Made by a program: the position numbers and the translations under genes. Under the pieces are notes generated by a model, which saw only the letters and a list, made by a program, of their open reading frames with translations, was not told the DNA's origin and searched no databases. 64,000 nucleotides of DNA from positions 7,006,001-7,070,000 of the forward strand of contig OZ316896.1 of assembly GCA_973895155.1 (NCBI GenBank), in the 5' to 3' direction. The DNA is from Marsupella aquatica (lineage: Eukaryota; Marchantiophyta). The first letter of the stretch is position 1. Each line of letters opens with the position of its first letter. Below, piece by piece: positions 48,964-60,036 of this stretch.

Positions 48964-49376
48964 CTTAGAGTTTAGAACACAGGCACTCAGATTTAATTGT
49001 CATTTCATTATGAAAGTGGAAAATACATTTCTTGTTTAGTTGTGTTCCGATGTTCACACTATCTACCAAAACATATGATATGATATAGTGTAGTAAATCA
49101 TGCATAGACTTTCTACAACCACCAAAAAAACAAGAAAGGTTCCTGAATCGTGTACCTATTCTCAGGTCACACTGTAACAAAATTCCTAACTGTCTCAGGG
49201 TGTCACCTCCTTTGCTGTCCTCACTTATACTGCCTCAGTCTGCAATGGCCAACCAAGCACGTACATCCATGACCATATCAGAGTCCAATCACCTATAGTC
49301 ATAGACAAACGTGCCTGGTGTGAGAGCAGTATGAGATCTCCTCATGTTATTACCAGAGTTCATCTGGATACCCGCC
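48964..49376. other. Spacer upstream of TNP2
   Basis: AT-rich spacer between the TNP2 start and the F-box fragment, presumably the TNP2 promoter. No motif is recognised. Confidence 0.3.
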
Positions 49377-49934
49377 CTATTCTCGATGGTAGTCACACCT
49401 GAGGTACACTGGCATGTACATCAGGTCATCAAGGAGTATGCCCTGGGCATACCAAGGTGGGGTTCCATCTGTGCCTACAAGAAGTGGTTCTAATGCCCTC
49501 CACTGGGGGGAGCGAGCTACCAAGTCCCTCCATTGTGTGCTAATTAGTTTATATTTGCAAATGTCTTGTGCGGTTGACCACAGAAGAATTTTGGGCCACA
49601 CATCCGACAACATTATATCATCTGGCAAACTAGGCAACAAGGAAGTCCCCACAACATTCTGCTCTTCAATTTCATTTGCTGAAAAATAAGATTCATCGTC
49701 TCTTGCATCCTCAGGCGGTGTTGAAATATGTTTCAACACCAACCCATGCAGGAGAGTCCAAACAGTGGCCAGCCATGTGGCAACCCGGAGGAGGAGCCTA
49801 CATAGCGCCTGTTGATGTAAGAAAGGCAACATACCCACCAAAGTCTGCCGCCAAGATTTCAGCCCACCCAGTAAGTTTATAGTGACACCCCCTGGCAGCA
49901 GTAAAATAAGTCCAATTGCGACCAACCATAACAA
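49377..49934 (-). CDS. F-box-like protein fragment captured by the CACTA
   Basis: The frame contains LPDDIMLSDVWPKILLWSTA then YKLISTQWRDLVARSPQWRA, matching the F-box pattern (LPxDI, VWPKIL, CK-VS-xWR). F-box proteins recruit targets to SCF ubiquitin ligases. It follows a weakly hydrophobic N-terminal frame that may be intronic. It lies on the same strand as the element genes. The fragment is short, so an element-derived protein remains possible. Confidence 0.5.
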   Translation of the reverse strand: MLWLVAIGLILLLPGGVTINLLGGLKSWRQTLVGMLPFLHQQALCRLLLRVATWLATVWTLLHGLVLKHISTPPEDARDDESYFSANEIEEQNVVGTSLLPSLPDDIMLSDVWPKILLWSTAQDICKYKLISTQWRDLVARSPQWRALEPLLVGTDGTPPWYAQGILLDDLMYMPVYLRCDYHRE

Positions 49935-50018
49935 GCTACGTTAGTTCAAATATCACATTTATTTCAAAGATGTGATTTGTACACAAAGCTTCTCAAAACT
50001 GATGCTACTACGTACTCC

Positions 50019-50891
50019 TCACTCTGATTCAGAATCGCTAATAACCTCTTCCTCACTTGTTGTCACATAGTTTTCACTGTGAGGATCCTGACCCTTCCGT
50101 GGCCAGGCCTCAAAAAGATCATAGTCCATTGGGTTTTGACGCTTCCCAGCTGCTACTGATTCCACAAGCCAAGCATATGAAACCACAAACACATTATGGG
50201 ACATGACATAAAAGCGAATGTCACCCTTCCCAAACTTGCGGCAGGCTTTGGGATATGACTTAGTAATGACATGAGTGGTGTCCTCTGTTATATTCTCCTC
50301 CACTGTCCCACCTAGGTCAAGCATTGTGGACTTGTACACTTTGCACTTAACCTCTCCAATTCCCGCCTCCACAAAAACCATGCTCAGCCCTTTCAGAATG
50401 GGGGTTGGTTGCTTCATCTCCTTAGCCAACATACTCTTCAGCCTTCTTGAGCTTTGTCCTTTGTTGAGTACAGGTCCATATTGGACATCAGCAAGCCGTG
50501 CCTTTGCTTCCCAGACTTCTTGTTCAGCCCAAGCTAATGCAGTAGCTTCTTCATCCTCCCACAGTTCATATTGCTCAGTATCCCGTACAATCTAATGTGC
50601 TATGGAATCTGTGATCCAAGAGGCCTCAACTACTTTTAGGCCTTGCTCAGTAATTGCAGAATTCATGTAGGACCATGACCATTTCTTTATCACTGATAGC
50701 CATGTCCCTACAACAACATGTGTAGTCTATGGAGTGATGTCCTGCACTACAATGCCATGGAGCTCAGAGAATTGTTTCTGTACAGTTGGCCAATGCACTT
50801 TGGTCAACCCATGCTGGCCATGGACCAAAATGGCTCTGACCCCTGTAAACATTGCTGGGTGGTCACACTTTCTACGTTTCCCAGGCTCCAT
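50019..50891 (-). pseudogene. Tandem-BRCT protein captured in the CACTA
   Basis: One uninterrupted register of 291 codons from ATG 50891 to 50019, broken only by TAG codons at 50727 and 50592. BRCT 1: MFTGVRAILVHGQHGLTK, then THVVVG, ending LKVVEASWITDSIAH. A Glu/Ala-rich helix follows (YELWEDEEATALAWAEQEVW). BRCT 2: PILKGLSMVFVEAGIGEVK, LDLGGTVEENITEDTTHVIT and VVSYAWLVESVAAGKRQ. BRCT domains bind phosphopeptides or partners in DNA repair. BRCT 2 resembles those of DNA polymerase lambda and ligase IV, but the parent gene is not identified. Both stops fit CAG to TAG. Confidence 0.72.
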
Positions 50892-51487
50892 GTACACACA
50901 CCCTACGTGATCAGAGTGAATATTGGAAGAGTGGGTTCACCTGCCAATAGAAGGACACCAAAATTCCTGCTTTTTAAGTTGATCCGGTCCACTGTTGCTC
51001 AAGTCCAATTTTGATAGGTACAGGGGATATGTGAACAATAAGTACTAGGCACCTGCACCGATGCAAGACATTGTTTGAGTATATACTAGGAAATCCATAT
51101 CAAAGGTAAAATGAAGTGCAACCAACTTGTCATGGCCGCACATACATATTTTGTTGTAAAGGAGGATACATTCAATGACAAAGTTATAGGGCAATTTGAT
51201 TAATTGCATGCCTGATAATTTATATGCTTACAACTTTGAAGTCCTGTTTTAATTTAGCAGTCTGATGAGAGTGTTTGTGAAAATGACCACTCAGCCTAAA
51301 TACTTCCAAGAAGGCTTGTAAGGATAATTTTTTATAGGCATGTACCCAGCCACTGACGCTAGAGCACAGGATAAGTGCTGCCTATACAAACTTGCCTACC
51401 CAACTCCTTTTCAAAATTGGAATCTCTGCAATCCCCAAAAAATAGTACATCCACATCAGGTGCCCTGTGCATGTACAATGTTCAGCT

Positions 51488-52168
51488 TCACAGCCAAGAT
51501 ATGTGATCTCTCACAGGAGTGCGCAAGGTAGGATCAATGGCATGGCGATGACAATAAATATCCATCGATCAACACCATGTGCAGAGTGATCATAGATTTC
51601 TCTATCACAAGCATAACCCTCTGCTTGATGATCTTTCAAGCAATGATAGAGCCACATAGTGGGACACCTAGCACAATGGACTATGTCAGCCCAATACTCA
51701 TCATCATGCTCACCACATGCCTTGCACCTATGAAGTGGGCAAGTTGTGGCATGAGCAGGCAAACACTCAAAACAGAAAAACCTCACACAAAAACGGTCTG
51801 GACATTTCCTAACATCCGGTGCAGCATCAACAAAGCCCTCATAGGACCCCAACTTCCCACACTGTGCACACTTAGCCTGCTTCTCCAAACAATCAATGCA
51901 CATCCAGTCTCCCTGGTGTGTTGATGGGAGGCCCACCCCTGGACAATTGTTTTCTGCAGCAAGGTGAGACTCCGGGTTGAGGTGGAAATGCCTCATGCAA
52001 GGGCCCTCACAGATGACCAAGCTCCCACCATCGTCACAAATGGCACAACAATGAGCTGCCTTCTGGAAAATCTGACTTGCAGAGAAGTTAGTAACGTGTG
52101 GCCAGGTACACCTGTGTTGCTCACCTCTATCACACGCTTTTTTGCTGGAATTTTGGGGTGTGCCATGC
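51488..52168 (-). pseudogene. EDM2-like atypical PHD-finger protein fragment captured in the CACTA
   Basis: Exons 52168-52125 (MAHPKIPAKKRVIE) and 52071-51488 join in phase. The product has three consecutive Cys-rich fingers: HCCAICDDGGSLVICEGPCM, then MCIDCLEKQAKCAQCGKLGS, then CPLHRCKACGEHDDEYWADI. It ends YCHRHAIDPTLRTPVRDHI after a 1-nt frame change near 51556. The order and spacing match plant EDM2, a chromatin protein that binds histone marks and tunes silencing of transposon-containing genes. The downstream methyltransferase-like half of EDM2 is absent. The intron implies DNA-level capture, not a retrocopy. Confidence 0.7.
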
Positions 52169-52239
52169 CTACGCATGAGACAGACAGTACAATTAAGTAG
52201 ACAATACAGGCAATACATTTTGGCAGACTTTACAAACAA

Positions 52240-55200
52240 TATGTTTTAGCAGACTTCACAGAAAGTAAAATTTAGCATTTAAGGTACAACGGCAACTTAT
52301 ACTGCAATGAATTGCAATGGCCACACAAGGATGCAGGGCAGACATACTTTTGGTTTGTTGAGCCCACACACAAACTGATCTCCTAGTACAATTGCTCCAC
52401 CAGCACCTCAATTTCGTGGCTATGATTCACCAAAAAAGATCTGCAACAACATTTCATGCATTTGAATCACATACAATAATCATCACATGAAAAACAGGCA
52501 TTTTTCCAACAAGATTGGGATCAAGTAGTGTGATGAGGGTTATACTTTATACATCCTATATAGGCTATGATAGTGAGACAAATAAGTTTGAATACGTGAC
52601 TGTATGGGATGTTTGCAGGTTATGACATGGCCCATTAATTCTGTCATATAATGTTACAATGTTGGCCAAGTTAAAGCAGTCATTCAAGCAGTCTTTCATT
52701 GGAGAATTTAAAGAGAGCTTGCTTAATTCTTACATTAGGATATTCCACTTAGTGCAGCCAAATTAGGATAAGTTATATACTATGGATCCTAAACCCTGCA
52801 CCCAAATTGCTCAAACTTCAAAATTTTAAATAAATATCCGCGGTGCTTAAGTCAGAACATTAAGTTATAGGTCATTGCACTCTGGTCTGTGCATACGGTG
52901 TGACAAGTGCTCCTCTACAACGTGTGATCCAAACATGTGTAGACACCAAACGCACCGGTGGTGGGGTTTGGGAGGCCAGGACAAGTGACATCGCCAGGCA
53001 CACTGCAGGATGGCGAGTGGTTCCAGATGATACATTGTGCTCTATGCAAAAATCGACATCCAAGAGAACGGTCATCCAACTCTGGGCCAGAAGCCCGACA
53101 GGCAGGATAGTCATATTGGCAACTGTGTACACACCCTTGGGCCCTAATTTGTGGCGGGTCATGTACGAGAGACAGAAATACCAAGGATGTTGGGAAGGGT
53201 AGAGAAGCAGGTACATGCCGACTGTAGTTATTCCTGGCAACAACAAGGTACTCAAAGTACCATGCAAACTGGGCAGGAAGGATCCCAAGTCTCACATACT
53301 CAAGGCGCAACCTCTCTGCCTTGCGTGCAAGCCGCACATGTTCAGCATTGCGGGTGCTCACCATAATTGTTGCTTTTGTTCAGATGTCTTGTGTTCACGT
53401 CCTTTGACGTCCTTCGATCAGCAAGGTGAGCAGGAGCTGTACTTGCCTCACCAACAACAACCAACCTGAACTTATCAGTTCCCACTCACTATGTCATTCC
53501 CTTGATTCCAACTAGAGGTCATAGTATAAACTTAGCATGAAACACTCCTAATCAACAATGTTGCAAACTACAATATCCAGAAAGACTGAAAGTCTCTGCC
53601 TGCAGTGAGCAACAGAGAGGTAGTTCACTGCTTGCAAGAGTGAACTGAGCAGGAGTGTAGGCAGACTGGCATTCAGTTGGCACAACTATATTTTGCATCA
53701 ACACAAAAGCTCTTATAAACATGATATGCATGAAACTCGTCAATAAAATAGAAGGAAACTAAAGAGTGGATGCAAAACAAAGCATATTACAGCACAGGTC
53801 GGCACAGGAAGTGGCCCGCAGCACTCAGTCAAACTTCATAACCAAAGTACAGACTGTGTACACAATAAGGAGCTTCCTAAAAAAGAGGCCACCAAAAGGG
53901 GTGGCAGAAAGGTCACTTGACAAAATGAAGATGGGAATGAAAAAACTGCCTCCAAGCTCAATACATGTGACCAAGTATATATTCAAAGAGGATCCCCAAC
54001 AGAGTAGAAGACAGTATGATCCCAATTACTATGTTCTATCCATAACTACACGATCTGAAAAATGTTATGAGCAGACATGAAGAAGCCAGCAAAACAAAGC
54101 AAACAGAGCAAAACAGAGCATGGATCGAGAAAATGAACAACATCTAGTTCTTACGCAAGAAACTCAGTGACAGCAAACAAATTCACCAGCCCCCAGGGAG
54201 TGAAAAGCAAATGAGTACCAAGCCAACCAACTAAGACTGACTATGAAATGCAAGTGACATCATTTCAACCAAAAAATACAATAAAGCACTTAGGCAACAT
54301 TAATATAGAAGTGTAGTGGAATTATATCATGCGACAAATCGTACTTGGTTCTACCTGAGGTGTACAGGCATACTGCCCTCAGGTAGAATGTGTATGCAAT
54401 TACATACACATGAGGATCCCAAACAAAGCATACAACAATATGATCTGAATTCCCAATTACTCTGTTCTGTCTATACCTATGTTCATCAAAAAATGTTATG
54501 AGCAGACATTGAGAAGCTAGCAAAACAGAGGAGCCAATCGAAGCCAAAATATTACATTGGAGGTTGAATACAGCAGTCACCGCCAAGAATGTATGCATGA
54601 AACAAACATGAAGGTATCGAATATGTATATGCATTCTAGACTTTCATGCTAGACAGTGGCCAAAGTTAAAATGAACTAGTTTTGACTTTATGACTCTCAT
54701 AATGAAAATATTTTATTTCAGAATTATATTCTATTTCAGAATTGGTTCAACTCTGTGGATTGTGAACTGTCCCACTTGGAATTCCACTATTTGGGCTATC
54801 TAAGAATGCAGTTCAAAGGACATACAGTGCAAGACAGTTAGAGATCATGTCTTCATTCCGACGTCTAATTGGACATTTTATGTCACAAACTGCGCAAGCA
54901 ATGAAGTCCATGGAATTGTCTCAAAAATGCAGCTTCTATTGTTGGTAAAAGCAACTATGAGTTTCCTATTGAGTGCCCCCGATGCACAATACTACCAGAG
55001 GCCCACTTTAGACTGCGATGGCTGTCATTACTTATTGGGAACTCGGATGCATATATATTGAAATGCTTCGCAGAGTGTTCCAACCACAAAAAACCTAACA
55101 TCAATCTCAACATTCAGTCCCGTCTCAGAATTGATTTAGAGGAGGCTTAGCATTCAGTACAGTGTCAACAATCAGTCTTGTCTTCACATTCAACATCCGA

Positions 55201-56490
55201 TTGCAAGGGGCTTCGATGAAAGCACAAGACAGAGCTATAGAAGAAGAGACAGAGGAAGGCAGGTGTGTGTTCGGGGAAAATGTGAAGCTCCAAAGACCAC
55301 CCTAAACTGAAATTGCAGCGCGCAGTTGGCCGGTCGTAGGTTGATAAAAGCAAAGCATAGAGCCACTGGGACGTCTGCAATCTTTCCGTCGCAGTTGAGG
55401 TCCTATGCCTGATGACATGATCAAGAATGAGTAGCTACAATGTCCAGTCTCTCTTGACAGTGTGACATAGCAGCAATACATACATTGGATCAAAGCACGA
55501 GTCGGAGAAAAACAATGAGAGATAAAAATGGACTTTTGCTCACCCATGTGCTGGATGGAAGAATGCAGCTACGAGGGCCGGTCTCCAACTACAGCTCCTT
55601 GATGGCAAACCGCAGGCTCTTCCTAGTTCTTCAACCAAAAACTCACCCGAAACACACTCTTGCAATGTCCTGAGTTAGTCGCAACAACTCCAATGTAGGT
55701 TGCAGCTGCCAATCCGTTCCCTCCGCCCTCCTTGCCAATGCCAACTCCCAATAGCAATGAGGCTTGTTCAGCTGACCTCCTTCGTAGGAGCTCCCAACTC
55801 CCAAAGCAAAACCGTCACTACTCACAGCTAAAAAACGGTCCCTGGACCTTGTCGCTGCCAATGTGCATCGTGCACTCAGTTCTCCTGCCCACCAAGAACT
55901 TCAACTATAACTTCAACTCCAATGCCCAAGAAGATTGATGAGCTCCTTAGTCAAAGACGCAGCTGGAAGGGTATGCATGCACTTACAGTTCACTAAGCTC
56001 CAATGCCCGGGACGATTGAGGAGCTGCTCTTGAGACTGGTTGCAGCTTGAATGGTAAGACCATAGGAATCCCGCGACGTTGTTCGAGCTCACAATACGCT
56101 TGGAAGAGAAGGATAGAGCTGCAGTAGACTTCACCCTAAGTCTTTACGCCTCCCACACAGGTCCCGCATTAGTAAAGCTTGTGCAGTGCCTTCCGCAGCA
56201 GTAGCGAAACTCCCGATTGACTCCCTCCTTCCGCAGCAGTAGTGATCACCTCCCTTGGCGCAGCTGCGAATGTGCTCTACTTGCAGCCCAAGGACTCAAA
56301 TGTGTCCAGCACGCAGTGATGGAAGCCACAGCAATGGGAGCACGCATGGACGGGACCCACACCACCACAATGAGCTTGTAGTTTTACGAGGGAAAGTGAA
56401 GGAAATGCGCACCCTAGCCAGCCGCAAGGATGCACTTCCGCCTTGGTGTCTGCAAACTCTCCCGTCTCCCGATCGAAGGAAGCTCAGACA
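52240..56490. other. CACTA right half, no recognised gene
   Basis: Open frames near 52872-53364 (minus) have no recognisable domain. An imperfect direct duplication of about 120 bp is visible (53990-54115 and 54410-54530, both with AAAAATGTTATGAGCAGACAT). A shorter one is near 55910-56040 (CTCCAATGCCC then GATTGAGGAGCT). This is probably capture debris and spacer. Confidence 0.35.
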
Positions 56491-56755
56491 TGTGTGACTA
56501 AACGGGGACGTGCGACTAAACGGGGATGTGCGACTAAACGGGACGCAGGAACGGAAAAGTTTGACCTGATGGTGGCGATCAACTCCATCCAATGGTGCGT
56601 GTCCCCCAATTAACCCCCTCCCCCTTGAGATCGATATAACCCCCACACCCATGTGATATAACCCCCCTAAACCCCCTTTAGGTGTCTTGGTAAAACCCCC
56701 CCTAAACCCCCTTTAGGTGTCTTGCTACAACCCCCCCTAAACTTTGGCAGGAAGG
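56490..56755. repeat. Two short tandem arrays before the Gypsy resumes
   Basis: At 56490-56545 are three copies of GTGCGACTAAACGGGG-like units. At 56640-56755 are about two and a half copies of a CCCCCTAAACCCCCTTTAGG then TGTCTTG unit. They may be the CACTA right subterminal region. Confidence 0.55.
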
Positions 56756-56795
56756 GTTACATGCATGTGGATGAGTTAGCTAGGCCTAAACTGTA

Positions 56796-58066
56796 TGTGT
56801 GGAGACTACAAGCCACTGAACCTGGTCACACCCCAGGACAGGTACCCCATGCCACGGCCAGAGAAGCTATTTGACAGCATTGGAGACTCAGACATCTTCA
56901 CTCTTGTGGATCTAAGGCAAGGCTTTAACCAGATTTTGCTGCTTGCAAAGGACCGCAAGAAAATAGCTTTCCATGGCAGTAACCAACTATGGGAGTGGTT
57001 GGTGATGCCATTTGGCTTGAAGAATGCGCCCATATTCTTTTAAAGAGTCATGGACCAGGTTCTTCAAGGTGCTGAGTTTCTGAAATGCTACATTGATGAT
57101 GTGTTGGTCCACAGCAAAGGATTTGACCAGCATCTACTTGACCTTGAGGAGCTATTCATGAGGCTTAAGAAGGTGAACCTAAAGATACACCCCAAGAAGT
57201 GTGAATTTGCTGTCAGATCAGTAGTATACCTTGGGCACCACATTCTTCCAAATGGAACCATGGCTCACTGGGCCAAGGTGGTATCCATCTTGGAAATGCC
57301 CACTCTTACCGATGTTCACACTTTGAGGAGTTTTATTGGGTTGTGCAATTACTACCGGATCTACATCAAAGATTTCAGCACCATTGCACACCCATTGTAT
57401 GTTTTGTTGAAAAAGAATGTGACTTGGACATGGAGTACATATGCTGAGGCAGCATTTGCCACTTTGAAGGAGAAGCTCTCTGAATACCCGGTGCTGAGAA
57501 GACCTGATTTCAGCAAGGTCTTTGTGCTACACACAGATTGGAGTGCCCTTGGGATTGGTGCCATTCTGGGCCAGCATGATGAGGAAGGTAAAGAGTACGT
57601 CATTGCCTATGCATCCAGGAGCAACAATCAGGCAGAGAGTCATTATTCTTCGTATGAGGGTGAATGCCTTGTTGTTGTGTGGGCTGTCATACATTACAGG
57701 CCCTACCTCTATGGGACTAGGTTTGTCCTCTACACCGACCACCAGCCCTTGAAGTGGTTGATGACCAACAACAAGCTTACTGACAAGCTTGCTCGTTGGG
57801 CGCTCATACTCCAGGAGTATGATTTTGAGGTAATTCATAGGCCTGGTGTGACACATCAAAATGCTGACACTATGTCCCGCAGCCCTTTGATTGCCTTTGA
57901 TGATTCCTCAGATGCACGGCAGGATTTTGACCAGGTTTCCATCCTGCCTACATTTCATGCATCTACCTATCTTGCTTTGCTGCCATGTTATGTTGTTGAC
58001 CAACCTGGGGTGGACATATGGGAGGACAGCGACACTCTGAGATTTTTGCAGCATGGGAGTACCCAT
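56796..58066 (+). pseudogene. Gypsy reverse transcriptase and RNase H (5' truncated)
   Basis: RT starts abruptly at MCGDYKPLNLVTPQDRYPMP, lacking roughly the first 100 residues. It continues with FTLVDLRQGFNQI, a TAA at 57041 inside the conserved F-Q-R-V-M block, and the catalytic CYIDDVLVHS near 57088. RNase H follows: FVLHTDWSALGIGAILGQ, ESHYSSYEGECLVVVWAV and FVLYTDHQPLKWL. The order is as in Ty3/Gypsy. Near 58050 the homology shifts to another frame. The missing 5' part may have been lost with the CACTA insertion. Confidence 0.85.
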
Positions 58067-59447
58067 ACAGGTTACTGCAACCCAGAGAGACCAAATTCAG
58101 CAAAGGTCCAAGCGCTACTTGTGGAAGGGAGATCATCTCGTGCACTGCTTGCCAGACAAGGAAGTGGTGGTTCCACCCATTCATGAGAGGGTTGGCCTTA
58201 TCCGTAAGGTACATTATGAGCTTGGTCATTTTGGCATCAAGAGGACTTATAGCCTCTTGGTTCCCCATTATCATTGGAGAGGCATGCATGGCCAGGTTCG
58301 AGATGTTATTGCCCGGTGTGAGCAGTGTGATAGGGTAAGGACTTCTTTCACATCTTGGCAACCCACACTTCATCCACTCCCTATTCAGGGCATGTTTTAT
58401 TGCTGGTCATGTGATTTGGCTGGAGAATTACCCCTCACTTCTCAGGGTAATCTCTACATCATGATCATGATAGAGCATTTCTCCAAGTGGATAGAACTTG
58501 TGGCATTGCCGGATAAGACCTCTCGTAGCACCAGCCAGGCATTCCTGCAACAAGTTCTCAGTCGCTTTGGAGCTTGTGCAGAATGTCTCACAGACCAGGG
58601 CTCAGAGTTTAGAGGAGAGTTCCAAGAGCTACTTGATCAGGCCCTCATTGATCATCGACGGACATCACGAGATCACCCACAGGCAGAGCGCATGGTTCAG
58701 ACATGCAAGAAGGGCCTCCAAAAGATTTGCCTCACCAAAAACAAGGAGGATTGGGACCTGGCCTTACCTTACATTGCTATGGGGTATAGGATGTCCAGAC
58801 ATGCATCACTGTCTAACTTTTCTCCCTACTTCTTGTTGTTTGGTCGTCACCCAGTTCCACCTTTTGCTATTGCTGCTCACATGCTTCAGGTGGTGGACTT
58901 GGATTCAGCTGTGACTTGGTCTGATGTGATCTCTAAGAGGGCTGCCCTATTCAAGAGGGTTATGCCCATGGCCATGGAGAATTTGGCCATTGCACAGCAT
59001 AGGGACACATTGCGTTATGCACACACATGAGGGGGCAGTTTTCAGCCCAAGGTCAGGAAGTTTGATGTGGGAGATTTTGTGTACTTGCAGCGGCAAGCTA
59101 ACGACACCCTAGACACCTCTATCAGTCGTACTATTCTCAGGGTTAAAGCTATTCGATCGTTTGGAGTGCTAGAGTTACAAGGGGCAGATGGGCGCACAAT
59201 TGCTGACAATGCCAAGAATTGTGCCCCTTGTCATCTGCCTAACCTGGATCCCACCATTGTGACTTCTACCTGGATTCCACCTGTGGACTACCCTTGCAAA
59301 GTGTATTTGCGAATTGACGATGTTGACCAGATGCTGCTGTGTGATAATTGCAATGGAGGGTACCATCTTTTCTGCCTTCGGCCTGAACTTACCCACGTGC
59401 CAGAAGGGTTATGGTTTTGCCCTTCCTGTGCTCCACATGCTACCTGA
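58053..59447 (+). pseudogene. Gypsy integrase with C-terminal PHD finger
   Basis: The zinc-binding HHCC is seen in HYELGHFGIKRTYSLLVPHY then CEQC (58210-58330). The DDE core is WSCDLAGELPL, LTDQGSEFRG and HPQAERMVQT. A TGA at 59028 splits the frame, which resumes with VGDFVYLQRQ, the integrase C-terminal barrel. After it, DDVDQMLLCDNCNGGYHLFC then EGLWFCPSC is a PHD finger, a reader of histone H3 tails, in the place where chromoviruses carry a chromodomain. One zinc ligand is off pattern (CKVY where CxxC is expected). The ORF ends at 59447. Confidence 0.82.
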
Positions 59448-59471
59448 CTTTTCTTCAGCCCTCCTTTTGGC

Positions 59472-59487
59472 TGTGGTTTGGGGGGGA
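59472..59487 (+). other. Polypurine tract of the Gypsy element
   Basis: TGTGGTTTGGGGGGGA lies directly before the 3' LTR start and 25 bases after the PHD stop, the expected place for plus-strand priming. Confidence 0.55.
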
Positions 59488-59876
59488 TACAGAGGTTTAC
59501 ACCTCCACTACGTACATACCACCTCAGTTGCTTTTTCTTGGCACTTGTGAATGTGATTGGACTTTTTCTAAGGATGTTGGTTGCTAGCAGCTTGCACATA
59601 TGCATTGCCGGTGACTTGTATGTTTTTGATACACTATGGCTACGATACTATAATGTCACGATAGCTGTCATGCCAAGGGACAGTGCCTCTTGTGCACATC
59701 GACATGTCCCTCGCATGCCAGCTAGGTATGTAGTTAGGGCTAGTGTACTACTTGAGTTAGTGTCATGTTCTTGTAGCGAGTCTGGGCCGTTCTTGAAGCA
59801 AAGGTGTTTGTTAGTGTGATGCCTGGACCCGGTCCTACTTAGGGCATGTTTTTCTTTGCCATTTTTCAGTTATTCT
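59488..59876 (+). repeat. 3' LTR, first part (interrupted)
   Basis: It starts TACAGAGGTTTACACCTCC after the polypurine tract. From 59667 it matches the 5' LTR fragment at 33926. It is cut at 59876 by the Copia-like insertion, and the rest continues at 63496-63641. The LTR lacks canonical TG/CA ends, so its limits are inferred. Confidence 0.6.
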
Positions 59877-60036
59877 TGTTATGAGGTAACTAGTCCTAGA
59901 CCAGACTAAGAGGTTACCTTTATCATGGTTACCTCAAGACACTATATATACACCCGGTTGATCCCCAACCGAGTGATTCATTCATTCATTCAATCTCTCT
60001 CCCTCTCCAACTATGTATGAATCCTATATCACAACA
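59877..60036 (+). repeat. 5' LTR of the Copia-like element
   Basis: 160 bp, TG to CA, with a TATA-like CACTATATATACACC near 59940 and an ATTC tandem run. It is the partner of 63331-63490. Confidence 0.92.

Larger units (their letters stand above)
40504..56750. mobile_element. CACTA (En/Spm) element inserted in the Gypsy; right end uncertain
   Basis: The left end starts CACTAGTAGAAATTGGGGTG at 40504, a typical CACTA terminus, preceded by CTA as the possible 3-bp target duplication. Inside, all genes run on the minus strand: TNPA-like, TNP2, F-box, tandem BRCT and EDM2-like PHD. The Gypsy coding sequence resumes at 56796. I could not find the complementary TAGTG terminus near 56.75 kb, so the right end is set only by where the Gypsy begins again. 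Confidence 0.7.

Noticed and set aside
52872-53364. Overlapping minus-strand frames of about 140 codons as another captured gene
   Set aside because: Cys-rich composition but no ordered zinc-finger spacing or known domain; the two frames compete.
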